Shown piece after piece: positions 26,947-35,844 of a stretch of DNA of 50,556 nt. This stretch comes from Pseudonocardia sp. CNS-139 (GTDB lineage Bacteria; Actinomycetota; Actinomycetes; Mycobacteriales; Pseudonocardiaceae), in contig MKJX01000191.1 in assembly GCA_001942415.1 (NCBI GenBank), forward strand, positions 1 to 50,556, written 5' to 3'. A program made the translations under genes and the position numbers. Below the pieces are notes generated by a model. The model worked only from the letters and a program-made list of their open reading frames with translations, did not search any database and was not told where the DNA came from. Each line of letters begins with the position of its first letter. Within the stretch, counting starts at the first letter, position 1.

Positions 26947-27097
26947 ATGATCGAGGCGCACATGATCACGGTGCCGCCGGACGGCTGGACGGTCGACGAC
27001 CTGGACAGCTGGCCGGAGCGGGGAACGGCTCGCCGTCACCGAACCGTTCCCCCTCGACGTTCCGCTCGCCGACCTGCTCCCCGGCTGGGCACGCTGA
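26947..27097 (+). pseudogene. Remnant of a Uma2-family endonuclease gene
   Basis: The N-terminal piece MITVPPDGWTVDDLDSWPE resembles the start of Uma2/DUF820 proteins (WTVDDLDxLPDDG-type). It is fused directly, in another frame, to GERLAVTEPFPLDVPLADLL, which resembles the Uma2 C-terminus. About 120 residues including the whole PD-(D/E)XK nuclease core are missing, so this looks like an internal deletion plus a 1-nt shift. The ATG at 26947 or 26962 and a stop at 27095-27097 bound the remnant, which lies between the methyltransferase and hydratase genes where no gene is otherwise seen. Confidence 0.45.
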
Positions 27098-27100
27098 CAC

Positions 27101-27879
27101 TCAGCGGCCCGTGAACTCGGCCTTCCCCGGCCCGTTCGCCACGAACGACGCCATGCCGATCGTGCGGTCGTCGGTGGCGAAGAGCCCCGCGAACAGCTCC
27201 GACTCGATGTCCAGGCCCGTGCGCAGGTCGGTGTCGAGCCCGCCGTCGATCGCCTTCTTCGCCGCGGCGAGCGCCACCGCGGGGCCGTTCACGAACCTCT
27301 CCGCCCACCGCCGGGCCGTCGCGTGGACGTCGTCGGCCGGGACGACCTCGTCCACCAGCCCGATCGCCAGCGCCTCCTGCGCGCCGACCATGCGGCCGGT
27401 GTAGATCAGGTCCTTCGTGCGGGACGGGCCGATCAGGCGGGCCATGCGCTGGGTGCCGCCGCCGCCCGGGATGATCCCGAGCAGGATCTCCGGCTGGCCG
27501 AGCCTGGCGTTGTCGCCGCAGACCCGCCGGTCGCAGCCCAGCGCGACCTCCATCCCGCCGCCGAGCGCGTAGCCCGTGATCGCGGCGACGGTCGGCTTCG
27601 GCACCTCGGAGAGCGCCCCGAAGCAGGCCGACAGGCGCCGGGCGGCCACGGCCATGTCGGAGTAGGCCATGCCGGCCATCTCCTTGATGTCCGCGCCGGC
27701 CGCGAACACCTTCTCCCCGCCGTACACGACCACCGCGCGCACGTCCGCGCGCCGGGTCGCCTCCTCGGCGCAGCCTTGAGCTCCTCCTGCACCTGGCGGT
27801 TGAACGCGTTCATCGGCGGCCGGTCCAGCCGGATGGTGCCGACGCCGCCGTCGACCTCGAGCCTCACGAACTCAGTCAC
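27101..27879 (-). CDS. echA17: Enoyl-CoA hydratase/isomerase family protein, EchA17-type (one apparent frameshift)
   Basis: The GTG at 27879 reads TEFVRLEVDGGVGTIRLDRP. Crotonase motifs follow: FAAGADIKEMAGM (first oxyanion-hole region), ITGYALGGGMEVALGCDRRV (second) and LGQPEILLGIIPGGGGTQRM with a catalytic Glu. A lost base near 27774 splits the protein after EELKAA; repaired length is about 259 residues. It hydrates trans-2-enoyl-CoA in fatty acid oxidation or a related reaction. Mycobacterial echA17 (Rv3039c) has the same neighbours. A palindromic repeat lies upstream. Confidence 0.85.
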
Positions 27880-27898
27880 GCCCCGGACCCTAGTTCCC

Positions 27899-27955
27899 GT
27901 TGCAGCAAAGCCACCCTCACGCCGTCTCGCTGCATGAGGGTGGCCTTGCTGCAAC
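27899..27955. terminator. 57-nt near-perfect inverted repeat, probable terminator or dispersed repeat
   Basis: Arms of 23 nt (27899-27921 and 27933-27955) pair with only two mismatches around an 11-nt loop. The stem contains GCCACCCTCA on the left and TGAGGGTGGC on the right and is flanked by GTTGC/GCAAC. It lies just after the ABC ATPase stop and just before the hydratase start on the same strand. That fits a rho-independent-type terminator without a U tract, or a mobile palindromic repeat inserted between two genes. Confidence 0.7.
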
Positions 27956-27963
27956 CGGGGCGG

Positions 27964-28816
<853 letters not shown>

Positions 28817-28836
28817 GGGCTCTATCCTCGCCGATC

Positions 28837-30845
28837 GTGCCGGTCTTCCCGCTGGGTGCCCACGCCGACGATGCCGGCACCCGCTTCGCCGTGGCGTCCA
28901 CCAGCGCGGACGCGGTGGAGGTGTGTCTCGTCGACGGCGCGGACGGCGTGTTGGCCGAACGGCGGATCCCGCTCACGGAGCGCACGTTCGGCGTCTGGCA
29001 CGGGTACCTCGAAGGGGTGAAACCCGGCCAGCGGTACGGCTACCGGGTGCACGGCCCGTACCGGCCGTGGGACGGCGTGCGAGCCAACCCGGCGAAGATC
29101 CTCGTGGACCCCTACGCCCGCCGGATCACCGGCCGCGTCACCGACCTGCACGCCGCGCGGGGGTGGGTCGACGACCCGATGACCGGCCCGCCGAGCACCG
29201 TCGACTCGCTGGGCCACGTGCCGCTCTCGGTGGTCACCGGCCCGGACCCGGTCGCGCCCGCGACCCGCCCGGACGTGCCCTGGTCGGAGACGGTGGTCGC
29301 GGAGCTGCACGTCCGCGGCTACACGAAACAGCACCCGGAGGTGCCGCCGGAGCTGCGCGGCACCTACCTCGGGATGGCGCACCCGGCGGTCGTCCGGCAC
29401 CTGTGCCGCCTGGGCGTCACGGCCGTGGAGCTGCTCCCGGTCTGCACGATCGCCGACGAGCCGCAGCTCGTGCAGCGCGGGCGCACCAACTACTGGGGCT
29501 ACGCGACGCTCGGCTTCCTCGCGCCGCACGCCGGCTACGCGAGCGTGCCGGGCGCGGAGGTCGAGGAGTTCGCCGCGATGGTGGCGGCGCTGCACGAGGC
29601 GGGCATCGAGGTGATCCTCGACTTCGTCCCGAACCACACGGCCGAGGGCGGGGTCGGCGGCACCACGCTGTCGTACCGGGGGCTCGACGCCCCGGCGTAC
29701 TACTCGCTCGGCGGCAACGGCCACGACGCCGACATCACGGGCACCGGCAACACTCTCGACGCGGGCTCGCCGACCGTGATCCGGCTGGTCTGCGACGCGA
29801 TGCGGCACTGGGTCACCGCGTTCGGGGTGGACGGGTTCCGCATCGACCTCGCCAGCGTGCTGGGCCGGCCGCGCTCGGGCGCGTTCGACCCGCACGCCCC
29901 GCTGCTCACGGCCATCGCGGTCGACCCCGTGCTGTCGCGCACGAAGCTCATCGCCGAGCCGTGGGACGCGACCGGCGAGGGCTACCGGGTGGGCGGGTTC
30001 GGCGTCGCCTGGTCGGAGTGGAACGGGCGCTACCGCGACGCCGTGCGCGACTTCTGGCGCGGGCACGGCGGCATCGGCGAGGTCGCGTCCCGCCTGACGG
30101 GCAGCTCCGACCTCTACAAGCTCTCCGGACGCCGGCCGTGGGCGTCGGTGAACTTCGTCACCGCGCACGACGGCTTCACCCTGCGCGACCTCGTCTCGTA
30201 CGAGCGCAAGCACAACGAGGCCAACGGCGAGGACAACCGCGACGGGACCGACGACAACCGCTCGCAGAACTTCGGCGTGGAGGGCGAGACGTCCTCGCCG
30301 GTGATCGTGGCGCAGCGGCTCGCGACGGCCCGCGCGCTGCTCGGCACGCTGCTGCTGTCCACCGGCACGCCGATGCTGCTGGGCGGCGACGAGCTGTGGC
30401 GCACGCAGAACGGCAACAACAACGCCTACTGCCTCGACGACCCGACGTCGTGGGTGGACTGGGCCGGTGACGGCGCCGCGGCCTCGCTCACGGCGTTCGT
30501 CGCCCGGGTGACGGAGATCCGGCGCAGCTCGCCCGACCTGCACCGGGACCGCTTCTACCGCGACGGCGAGGTGCTGTGGTGGCACCCGGCGGGGCGCCAG
30601 CTCGGCGGGCACGACTGGCACGACGGCGGGCTGCACAGCCTGGGCCTGCTGCGCGGCGAGTGGCTGCTGCTCCTGCACGCGGGGTCGGACGCGATCGCGG
30701 CCACGCTGCCCGCGGGCGGCCCGTTCACGCCGACCCTCGACAGCACCACGCGGACGGCGCCCCGGTGAGCACGCACCCGCTGCCGGGCGGCACGACGATC
30801 ACGCTCCCGCCGCGGTCGCTGCTCCTGCTCCGCCAGCCGAGCTAG
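28837..30845 (+). CDS. glgX: Glycogen debranching enzyme GlgX (one apparent frameshift near the C-terminus)
   Basis: The GTG at 28837 opens a CBM48 domain (PVFPLGAHADDAGTRFAVAS) followed by the GH13 catalytic barrel. The nucleophile is Asp337 in VDGFRIDLASVLGR, the acid/base Glu374 in LIAEPWDATGEGY, and the transition-state Asp lies in VTAHDGFTLRDLVSYERKHN. GlgX removes short alpha-1,6 branches after phosphorylase has trimmed glycogen. A lost base near 30752 truncates the frame at 30768; the true end is LPPRSLLLLRQPS at 30845 (about 669 residues). It is separated from other glg genes by the TetR/monooxygenase and XRE units. Confidence 0.92.
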
Positions 30846-30877
30846 TTGCCGGTTCGGTAACGTTGCCGAACCGGCAA
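30846..30877. promoter_or_regulatory. 32-bp palindromic operator upstream of the TetR gene
   Basis: The palindrome TTGCCGGTTCGGTAAC/GTTGCCGAACCGGCAA pairs at 15 of 16 positions. It begins one base after the glgX stop and ends 22 nt before the TetR start. The position and symmetry are those of a TetR-family autorepressor site, and binding here would block the promoter embedded in its right half. Confidence 0.8.
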
Positions 30878-30891
30878 GATTCGCGTAGCCT
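30863..30891 (+). promoter_or_regulatory. Promoter of the TetR gene, probably giving a leaderless transcript
   Basis: TTGCCG (30863-30868) and TAGCCT (30886-30891) are spaced by exactly 17 nt. Transcription should begin about 7-8 nt after the -10, which is the GTG start codon at 30899, so the mRNA would have no leader. The -35 lies inside the right half of the palindromic operator. Confidence 0.6.
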
Positions 30892-30898
30892 CGGTCCC

Positions 30899-31518
30899 GT
30901 GACCCCGGACGGGCTGCGCGAGCGCAAGAAGCAGGCCACCCGCATCGCGCTGAGCTGGGCGGCCATCCGCCTCGCCGTCGAGCGTGGCGTGGACGACGTG
31001 CGCGTGGAGGACATCGCGGAGGCCGCCGGGGTCTCGGTCCGGACGTCCGCAACTACTTCTCCAGCAAGGCCGAGGCCATCGCCGCCCGGCACGTCGACCG
31101 CGCGCTGCTCATCGCCGAGGAGCTGCGGGCCCGGCCCGCCGACGAGCCGCTGTGGCCGGCCGTCACCGACGCGGTGCTGGCCCGGTTCGACATCGGCCCG
31201 GACGAGGCCGCCCCCGGCCGCGGCGACGGGCACGACGCGCAGTGGGCGGCCGGCGTCCGGCTCATGATCGCCGACCCGGCGTTGCAGGGCGAGCTGCAGA
31301 AGGCGGAGATCGCCGCGCAGACCGCGCTCGCCGAGGCCATCGCCGAGCGCACCGGCACCGCGGCCGGCGACGTCGGCCCGCACCTGCTGGCCGCGGCCGT
31401 CAACACGGCGATCACGGTCGCGTCCGACCGCTGGGCCAACGCCGACCCGCCCGTCCCGCTCGCCACGTTGCTGCGCGACGTGCTGCACCGGCTCGAACAC
31501 GGCCTGCCCGTCCCGTAG
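30899..31518 (+). CDS. TetR-family transcriptional regulator (one apparent frameshift)
   Basis: The GTG at 30899 reads TPDGLRERKKQATRIALSWA. The helix-turn-helix is VEDIAEAAGVSVRT followed, after one lost T near 31040, by FRNYFSSKAEAIAARHVDRA. The C-terminal ligand domain runs to a stop at 31518, about 206 residues after repair. The gene is preceded by a near-perfect palindrome overlapping its promoter and is followed after 75 nt by an FAD monooxygenase on the same strand, a usual arrangement for an aromatic-compound- or drug-responsive repressor and its target enzyme. Confidence 0.87.
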
Positions 31519-31592
31519 CCCATCCCGACCCCAAGCCCGGAGCGCATCGGCTCCCGGGCCGCTGAAACCTGCCTCTGACCAGGAGAAACGCC

Positions 31593-33145
31593 ATGATCAC
31601 CGACGTCGTCGTCGCCGGAGCCGGCCCGAACGGCTGATGCTCGCCTGCGAGCTCGCCCTCGCGGGCGTCCGCCCGACCGTGCTGGAGACCCGCACCGAGC
31701 CGGGCACCGAGCCGCGCGCCAACGGGCTCGTCGGCCAGGTCGTGCGGATGCTCGACCGCCGGGGCCTGTACGAACGGCTCAGCGGTACGCCCGGGCCGCC
31801 GCAGCCGACGCCGCGGTTCGTCTTCGGGGCGCTGCCGCTCGACCTGACGCAGGTCGACGACAACCCGCTCTACCTGCTGCCCGTGCCGCAGGCCCGGCTC
31901 GTCGAGGTGCTCCTCGAACGCGCGGACGAGCTGGGCGTCGCGGTCCGGTGGGGCCACACGCTCACCGGCCTCACCCAGGACGCGGACGCCGTCACGGCGA
32001 CGGTCACCGGCCCGGACGGCCCGTACGCGCTGGAGGCCCGGTACCTGGTGGGGGCGGACGGCGGCGGCAGCGTCACCCGCAAGCTCGCCGGCATCGGCTT
32101 CCCCGGTGTCACGACCGACCGCTCGGTCTCCCGCACCGCCAACGTCACCGTGCCCGCGAGCTGGATGGACCCGGCCACCGGCGGTCTGGACGTGCCCGGC
32201 TACGGCCCGGTGCCGGCGTTCCTGCACCACCGCACCGAGCACGGCCTGTTCGTGTTCGCGCCCTTCCCCGGCCGCCCGCAGGCCGTCACGACCGTCGAGT
32301 GGGACGAGATGCCGGACGACGTCCCGATGACGCTCGACGAGATGCGCGCGAGCGCGTCGCGGGTGCTCGGCACCGACGTGCCGCTCGGCCCGCCCGACGG
32401 TCCCGGCCCGCACCTGCTGCGGCGGCTGCGCGGCGGCAACAGCCGCATGGCCGAGCGGTTCCGGGACGGGCGGGTGTTCCTGCTCGGGGACGCCGCGCAC
32501 GTGCACTCGGCGATCGGCGGGCCCGGCCTCAACCTGGGCCTGCAGGACGCGGTGAACCTCGGCTGGAAGCTCGCCGCCGACCTCGCCGGGCGGGCCCCGG
32601 CCGGGCTGCTGGACACCTACGAGACCGAACGCCGCCCGGCCGGCAGCCGGGTGCTCGTGCACACGCAGGCGCAGTCGACGCTCATCGCGCCCGGCAGCGA
32701 CGTCACCGCGCTCCGCGAGCTGTTCGCCGAGCTTCTCGCCGACCCGGGCACGGCCGCGCACATCGCGGGCCTCATGGCCGGCGCCGACCTGCGCTACGAC
32801 ATGAAGATCCCGGCAACGCACCCGCTCATCGGCCGCTGGGCCCCCGACCTGCTGCTCGACACCGCGACGGGCCCGGTGCGCCTGGCCGAGCTGACCCGCA
32901 CCGCCCGCCCCCTCCTGATCGACCTGACGCCCGAGGGCGCGCTGGCCGCCCTCCGGTGGCCGGACGAGGTGGACGTCGTGGCAGCCCGCCCGGCCGACGC
33001 AGAAGTCCCGGCCACGGCCCTCCTCCTGCGCCCCGACACCTACGTGGCATGGGCGACGGGAGCCGCCCACCCAAGCAAGGCGGACCTGTCCGCGGCCCTC
33101 CAAGCGCAGTTTGGAGCCAGAATGCAGTCGGAGGGGGCCCGCTGA
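31593..33145 (+). CDS. FAD-dependent aromatic hydroxylase/monooxygenase (one apparent frameshift)
   Basis: The ATG at 31593 has AGGAG upstream and reads MITDVVVAGAGPNG, the FAD dinucleotide motif. A lost G near 31634 breaks the frame before LMLACELALAGVRPTVLETR. The second FAD motif is RVFLLGDAAHVHSAIGGPGL then NLGLQDAVNLGWKLAADLAG, characteristic of the phenol hydroxylase/rifampicin monooxygenase group, which has a C-terminal thioredoxin-like domain (RPLLIDLTPEGALAALRW). Repaired length is about 517 residues. It uses NAD(P)H and O2 to hydroxylate an aromatic ring; the substrate may be a drug or phenolic. It probably belongs to the TetR regulon. Its last codons contain a palindromic repeat. 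Confidence 0.85.
33104..33127 (-). repeat. Palindromic repeat unit 1 (TGGCTCCA core)
   Basis: On the minus strand this unit has the core TGCATTCTGGCTCCAAACTG. It lies inside the last codons of the monooxygenase gene. It shares the consensus TGC(A/G)TT-N-TGGCTCCA-N-A(C/A)TGC, an imperfect palindrome, with two further units downstream. Confidence 0.65.
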
Positions 33146-33169
33146 CTGCGTTATGGCTCCATACTGCAG
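33145..33169 (+). repeat. Palindromic repeat unit 2 (TGGCTCCA core)
   Basis: The core TGCGTTATGGCTCCATACTG begins at the last base of the monooxygenase stop codon. The unit is flanked by ACTGC and CTGCAG. It is the second of three related units between the monooxygenase and fmdB-like genes. Confidence 0.65.
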
Positions 33170-33186
33170 CCTGGGGCGCTCCCGAA

Positions 33187-33209
33187 GTGCATTCTGGCTC
33201 CACAATGCG
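33187..33209 (+). repeat. Palindromic repeat unit 3 (TGGCTCCA core)
   Basis: The core TGCATTCTGGCTCCACAATG lies 36 nt upstream of the FmdB-type gene. It matches the reverse complement of unit 1 almost exactly over its first 15 bases, so units 1 and 3 can also pair with each other as a larger stem enclosing unit 2. Confidence 0.65.
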
Positions 33210-33244
33210 TTCTCCGGAGGGCGGTCTCGGGGTAGCGTGCGCGT

Positions 33245-33468
33245 GTGCCCCGTTACGACTTCCGCTGCCGCCAGTGCGGGTCGACGTTCGAGGTGACCCG
33301 TCCCATGGCCGAGGCCGGCAAGCCGGCCGACTGCCCCGAGGGCCACGCCGACACGGTCAAGCTGCTCACCACCGTGGCGGTGGGTGGGCGCGCCTCCGGC
33401 GGGTTCGGCGGCGCCATGCCGGCCGGTGGCGGTGGCGGGTGCTGCGGCGGGGCTGCGGCTGCGGCTGA
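33245..33468 (+). CDS. FmdB-family zinc-ribbon protein (one apparent frameshift at the C-terminus)
   Basis: The GTG at 33245 begins PRYDFRCRQCGSTFEVTRPM; the CxxC pair and the later CPEGH fit the FmdB/CxxC_CxxC_SSSS zinc ribbon. It ends in a Gly-rich tail with GGCCGG. A lost base near 33450 would give the usual terminal GCGCG and a stop at 33466-33468 (about 74 residues); without it the frame runs on to 33880 with no resemblance to anything. The function of FmdB proteins is unclear; regulation of amidase/formamidase genes has been suggested for the founding member. Confidence 0.8.
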
Positions 33469-33529
33469 CCGCGGCGCGCCAGTAGCCGCCGGGCTTCGCG
33501 CTCGGCCACCCATGCCCGCCACAGCATCA

Positions 33530-33787
33530 TCAGGCGGCTGTCGTCCCGCCACGTCGGACGGGCGGGTCTGTGTACCTCCCTGCTGCTCCTGTGCTGCCCG
33601 AGGTCCACCCGCTCCCGCAGCGGGCGTCGATCTTCACGACCTGCGTGCCCGCGGGCAGCGCGATCGTCGCGGCCCGGTCGCGTCCGGGCCGGAGATCGCG
33701 GTAGCAGTGCAGGTTGGCGCCGTCCACGCCGACGGCGGTCACCACGACGGGCACGACGTCGGGTCGCGGCCAGCTCCACGCGCTCAC
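33530..33787 (-). CDS. Small hypothetical protein, C-terminus uncertain
   Basis: A GTG near 33787 opens SAWSWPRPDVVPVVVTAVGV, DGANLHCYRDLRPGRDRAAT and IALPAGTQVVKIDARCGSGW, ending at 33530 (about 85 residues). Alternatively, a lost base near 33560 would continue as DDSRLMMLWRAWVAEREARR, which looks coding but has no clear stop before the FmdB-type gene. I do not recognise the protein. It is divergent from the XRE regulator gene and may share its control region. Confidence 0.35.
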   Translation of the reverse strand: MSAWSWPRPDVVPVVVTAVGVDGANLHCYRDLRPGRDRAATIALPAGTQVVKIDARCGSGWTSGSTGAAGRYTDPPVRRGGTTAA

Positions 33788-33853
33788 GAGACGTTCACCA
33801 CTTCCTCCGATACGATCAGCGGCAACTCGCTCCGACAACCAGCAGCGGCAGCA

Positions 33854-33897
33854 TATAACGGCAATTGCCCTCAATGGTAGGCGGGGCGGCGATTGCC
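33854..33897. promoter_or_regulatory. Promoter/operator region of the XRE-DUF397 operon
   Basis: A TATAAC -10-like hexamer lies at 33854-33859 in an AT-rich patch. It is followed by two copies of a GGC(A/G)ATTGCC palindrome at 33860-33869 (perfect, GGCAATTGCC) and 33888-33897, 28 bp apart. Two spaced palindromes right before the XRE start are a plausible autoregulatory operator for that helix-turn-helix protein. Confidence 0.5.
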
Positions 33898-33917
33898 GTT
33901 GTGCGAGACTGCGCGCC

Positions 33918-34757
33918 ATGCCCGCCGTCCAGACCCCACAGCGCCTCCAGCTCGGTCGCGAGCTGCGCGCGTGGCGGGAACGCCGGGACTTGGAGGCGCG
34001 GGAGGTCGCGACGCGGCTCCTCTGCTCGCCCAGCAAGATCAGCCGGATCGAGAGCGGCAAGGCCGCACTCCTGCCGCTGGAGCTGGAGATGCTGCTCCAG
34101 ATCTACGAGGTGCCCGCGGACGAGGCGGAGCGGATCAAGGCGATCGGCGCGGCGTCACGGCAGCAGCGCTCGAAGTTCCGTGTGGTGCCGTGGCTGCGGG
34201 ACTACATCGGCCTGGAGGCCGAGGCGGTCGAGATCAAGAGCTTCCAGATCGACCTGGTGCCCGGCCTGCTCCAGACGGAGAGCTACGCGCGAGCGGTCGC
34301 AGCCGCGATCGACCCGACGCGACCGTCCGCCGAGGTCGAGCGACTCGTCAAGATCCGCCAACAGCGGCAAGCCCGGCTCACCAGCGACGAACCACCCACG
34401 CTCACGGCGGTGATCCACGAGGCCGCACTCCGAATGTGGATGGGCGGGCCCGACGTGATGCGCGAGCAGCTCAAACGACTGCTCGAACTCGCCAAGCTGC
34501 CGAACGTCACCGTGCGGGTTCTGCCGTTCCGTGTCGGCGGGCACGGCGCGCTCGGCTCCGCGTTCACCGTCCTTCGCCTGCCCGACCCCGCGGACTCGCA
34601 GGTCGTGTACCTGGAGGACCTGTGGAGTGCGGACTATGTCAACAGACCGGAGCAAGTTGCCGCCTATAGTGAAGCCTTCGATCGCCTGGTAGAGGCGTCC
34701 CTCGACACGAAGGGGACTGCGGCGATGATCACGGAAGCAACGGGTGAGCTGCGATGA
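33918..34757 (+). CDS. XRE-family regulator with DUF5753 (Scr1-type)
   Basis: The 279-residue product starts at the ATG at 33918. Residues about 8-65 form a Cro/C1-type helix-turn-helix (LGRELRAWRERRDLEAREVA, TRLLCSPSKISRIESGKAAL). The rest is a DUF5753 domain with WLRDYIGLEAEAVEIKSFQI, LVPGLLQTESYARAV, EAALRMWMGG and VTVRVLPFRVGGHGALGSAF. This family is hugely expanded in filamentous actinomycetes and pairs with DUF397 proteins, as in the Streptomyces Scr1/Scr2 pair; the DUF397 protein typically antagonises the regulator. Its stop overlaps the next gene by ATGA. Confidence 0.9.
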   Translation: MPAVQTPQRLQLGRELRAWRERRDLEAREVATRLLCSPSKISRIESGKAALLPLELEMLLQIYEVPADEAERIKAIGAASRQQRSKFRVVPWLRDYIGLEAEAVEIKSFQIDLVPGLLQTESYARAVAAAIDPTRPSAEVERLVKIRQQRQARLTSDEPPTLTAVIHEAALRMWMGGPDVMREQLKRLLELAKLPNVTVRVLPFRVGGHGALGSAFTVLRLPDPADSQVVYLEDLWSADYVNRPEQVAAYSEAFDRLVEASLDTKGTAAMITEATGELR

Positions 34758-34948
34758 CGTGGCGCAAGTCCAGCTACAGCAACAGCAACGGCGAGTGCGT
34801 GGAGGTCGCCGACCTCCCCACCGGCCACGCCGTGCGCGACACCAAGGACCACGGCACCGGCCCGGTCCTGCGGTTCTCGTCCCGTGAATGGGCAGCGTTC
34901 GTGACGGGGGTCAAGAACGATGAGTTCGACTGCACCGACGTGGCGTAA
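34754..34948 (+). CDS. DUF397-domain protein 1
   Basis: The 64-residue product starts at an ATG overlapping the XRE stop. The whole protein is a DUF397 domain: TWRKSSYSNSNGECVEVADL, VRDTKDHGTGPVLRFSSREW and AAFVTGVKNDEF. DUF397 proteins are small partners, possibly antitoxin- or anti-regulator-like, of DUF5753 XRE proteins. Its 3' end overlaps the start of a second DUF397 gene by 29 nt. Confidence 0.9.
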   Translation: MTWRKSSYSNSNGECVEVADLPTGHAVRDTKDHGTGPVLRFSSREWAAFVTGVKNDEFDCTDVA

Positions 34949-35111
34949 GTCCAGCTACAGCAACGGCACCGGCGAGTGTGTCGAGGTCGCCGACCTCCCG
35001 ACCGGGAGCGCGGTGCGCGACACCAAGCACCGCAGCGGCCCGGTGCTCCACTTCCCGGCGGCCGAGTGGCGGGCGTTCGTCACCGCCGTCAAGCGGGGCG
35101 AGTTCGGCTGA
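34920..35111 (+). CDS. DUF397-domain protein 2
   Basis: This 63-residue paralogue of the preceding protein reads SSTAPTWRKSSYSNGTGECV, EVADLPTGSAVRDTKHRSGP and EWRAFVTAVKRGEFG. It starts inside the first DUF397 gene in another frame (29-nt overlap), so it is translationally coupled to it. The two DUF397 copies share about two-thirds of their residues, which points to a recent tandem duplication. Its 3' end overlaps the convergent membrane-protein gene by 23 nt. Confidence 0.85.
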   Translation: MSSTAPTWRKSSYSNGTGECVEVADLPTGSAVRDTKHRSGPVLHFPAAEWRAFVTAVKRGEFG

Positions 35112-35754
35112 GCCGCCGCCGCACGATGCGGCGCGTGTACCAGACGTTCCAGGCGATCAGGCCGCCGATGGTGGCGATCGAGAGCGCCTGGGAGAGCCCG
35201 ACCATCACGCTGACCGGCAGCGTGTAGATCAGCGGGACCCGCACCAGTGCCTCGGTGAGCAGGCCCGCGCCCCACACGACCGAGGTGAGCCGGAACGCCC
35301 GCCGGGCGCCGGGGTTGGTCCGGTAGACCTCGTCCAGGTGCGCCGCGCCACCGGGCTGGAAGGTCTTCGCCGCGGCGAGTGTCAGCGGCCGGCCGGCGGC
35401 CGTGGTCACGAGGAACACCAGCCCGATCCCGCCGGTCAGGATCGAGTCCTTGAGCAGCACGAACCGCGCGTCGCCGCTGACGAACGCCAGCAGCAGGCCC
35501 AGCCCGAACACCACCAGCATCACCGTGGCGAACGGGTTGAACGCGCGGTCGCGCAGCATCGTCCAGGCGATCCGCGCGCCGGCGAGCAGCGTCGCCACCA
35601 GCAGCGCCGTCCAGTCGTCGACGCCGAGCAGGTGCAGCGCGTAGTAGCCCACCAGCGGGAGCGCGACGTCCCACGCGAGCCCGCGCACCATCCTCGCCAC
35701 CGGGAACGCGCCCGGCCCCACCCGCGTCGTCGCCACGCCCTGGTCGTCGGTCAC
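35089..35754 (-). CDS. VC0807-type integral membrane protein
   Basis: The 221-residue product starts at a GTG at 35754 and has about six hydrophobic helices, including WDVALPLVGYYALHLLGVDD, FNPFATVMLVVFGLGLLLAF and GGIGLVFLVTTAAG. The pattern DEVYRTNPGARRAFRLTSVV between helices is typical of the VC0807 family of membrane proteins of unknown function, which often sit next to a TetR or MarR regulator. No such regulator is adjacent here, but a strong palindrome lies 25 bp upstream of the start. Confidence 0.7.
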   Translation of the reverse strand: MTDDQGVATTRVGPGAFPVARMVRGLAWDVALPLVGYYALHLLGVDDWTALLVATLLAGARIAWTMLRDRAFNPFATVMLVVFGLGLLLAFVSGDARFVLLKDSILTGGIGLVFLVTTAAGRPLTLAAAKTFQPGGAAHLDEVYRTNPGARRAFRLTSVVWGAGLLTEALVRVPLIYTLPVSVMVGLSQALSIATIGGLIAWNVWYTRRIVRRRLSRTRPA

Positions 35755-35779
35755 GCCTCCGAGCGTCCGACGATCAGGC

Positions 35780-35805
35780 CCGACATGTCAATGTCGACAT
35801 GTCGG
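35780..35805 (-). promoter_or_regulatory. Palindromic operator overlapping a TTGACA -35 element
   Basis: CCGACATGTC and GACATGTCGG are perfect 10-bp inverted arms around a 6-nt spacer; the spacer region also forms the palindrome ATGTCGACAT. On the minus strand TTGACA (35791-35786) lies within it. The matching -10 is weak. The site is 26 bp upstream of the VC0807-type gene and suggests repression by a TetR- or PadR-like protein encoded elsewhere. Confidence 0.55.
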
Positions 35806-35844
35806 CCCGCGCCGAAACCCCGTTACCTCCCGATCGCGCCGAGC

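Noticed and set aside
33104..33209. CRISPR repeats
   Set aside because: Three units in mixed orientation with unequal short spacing and no cas genes; better described as palindromic repeats.
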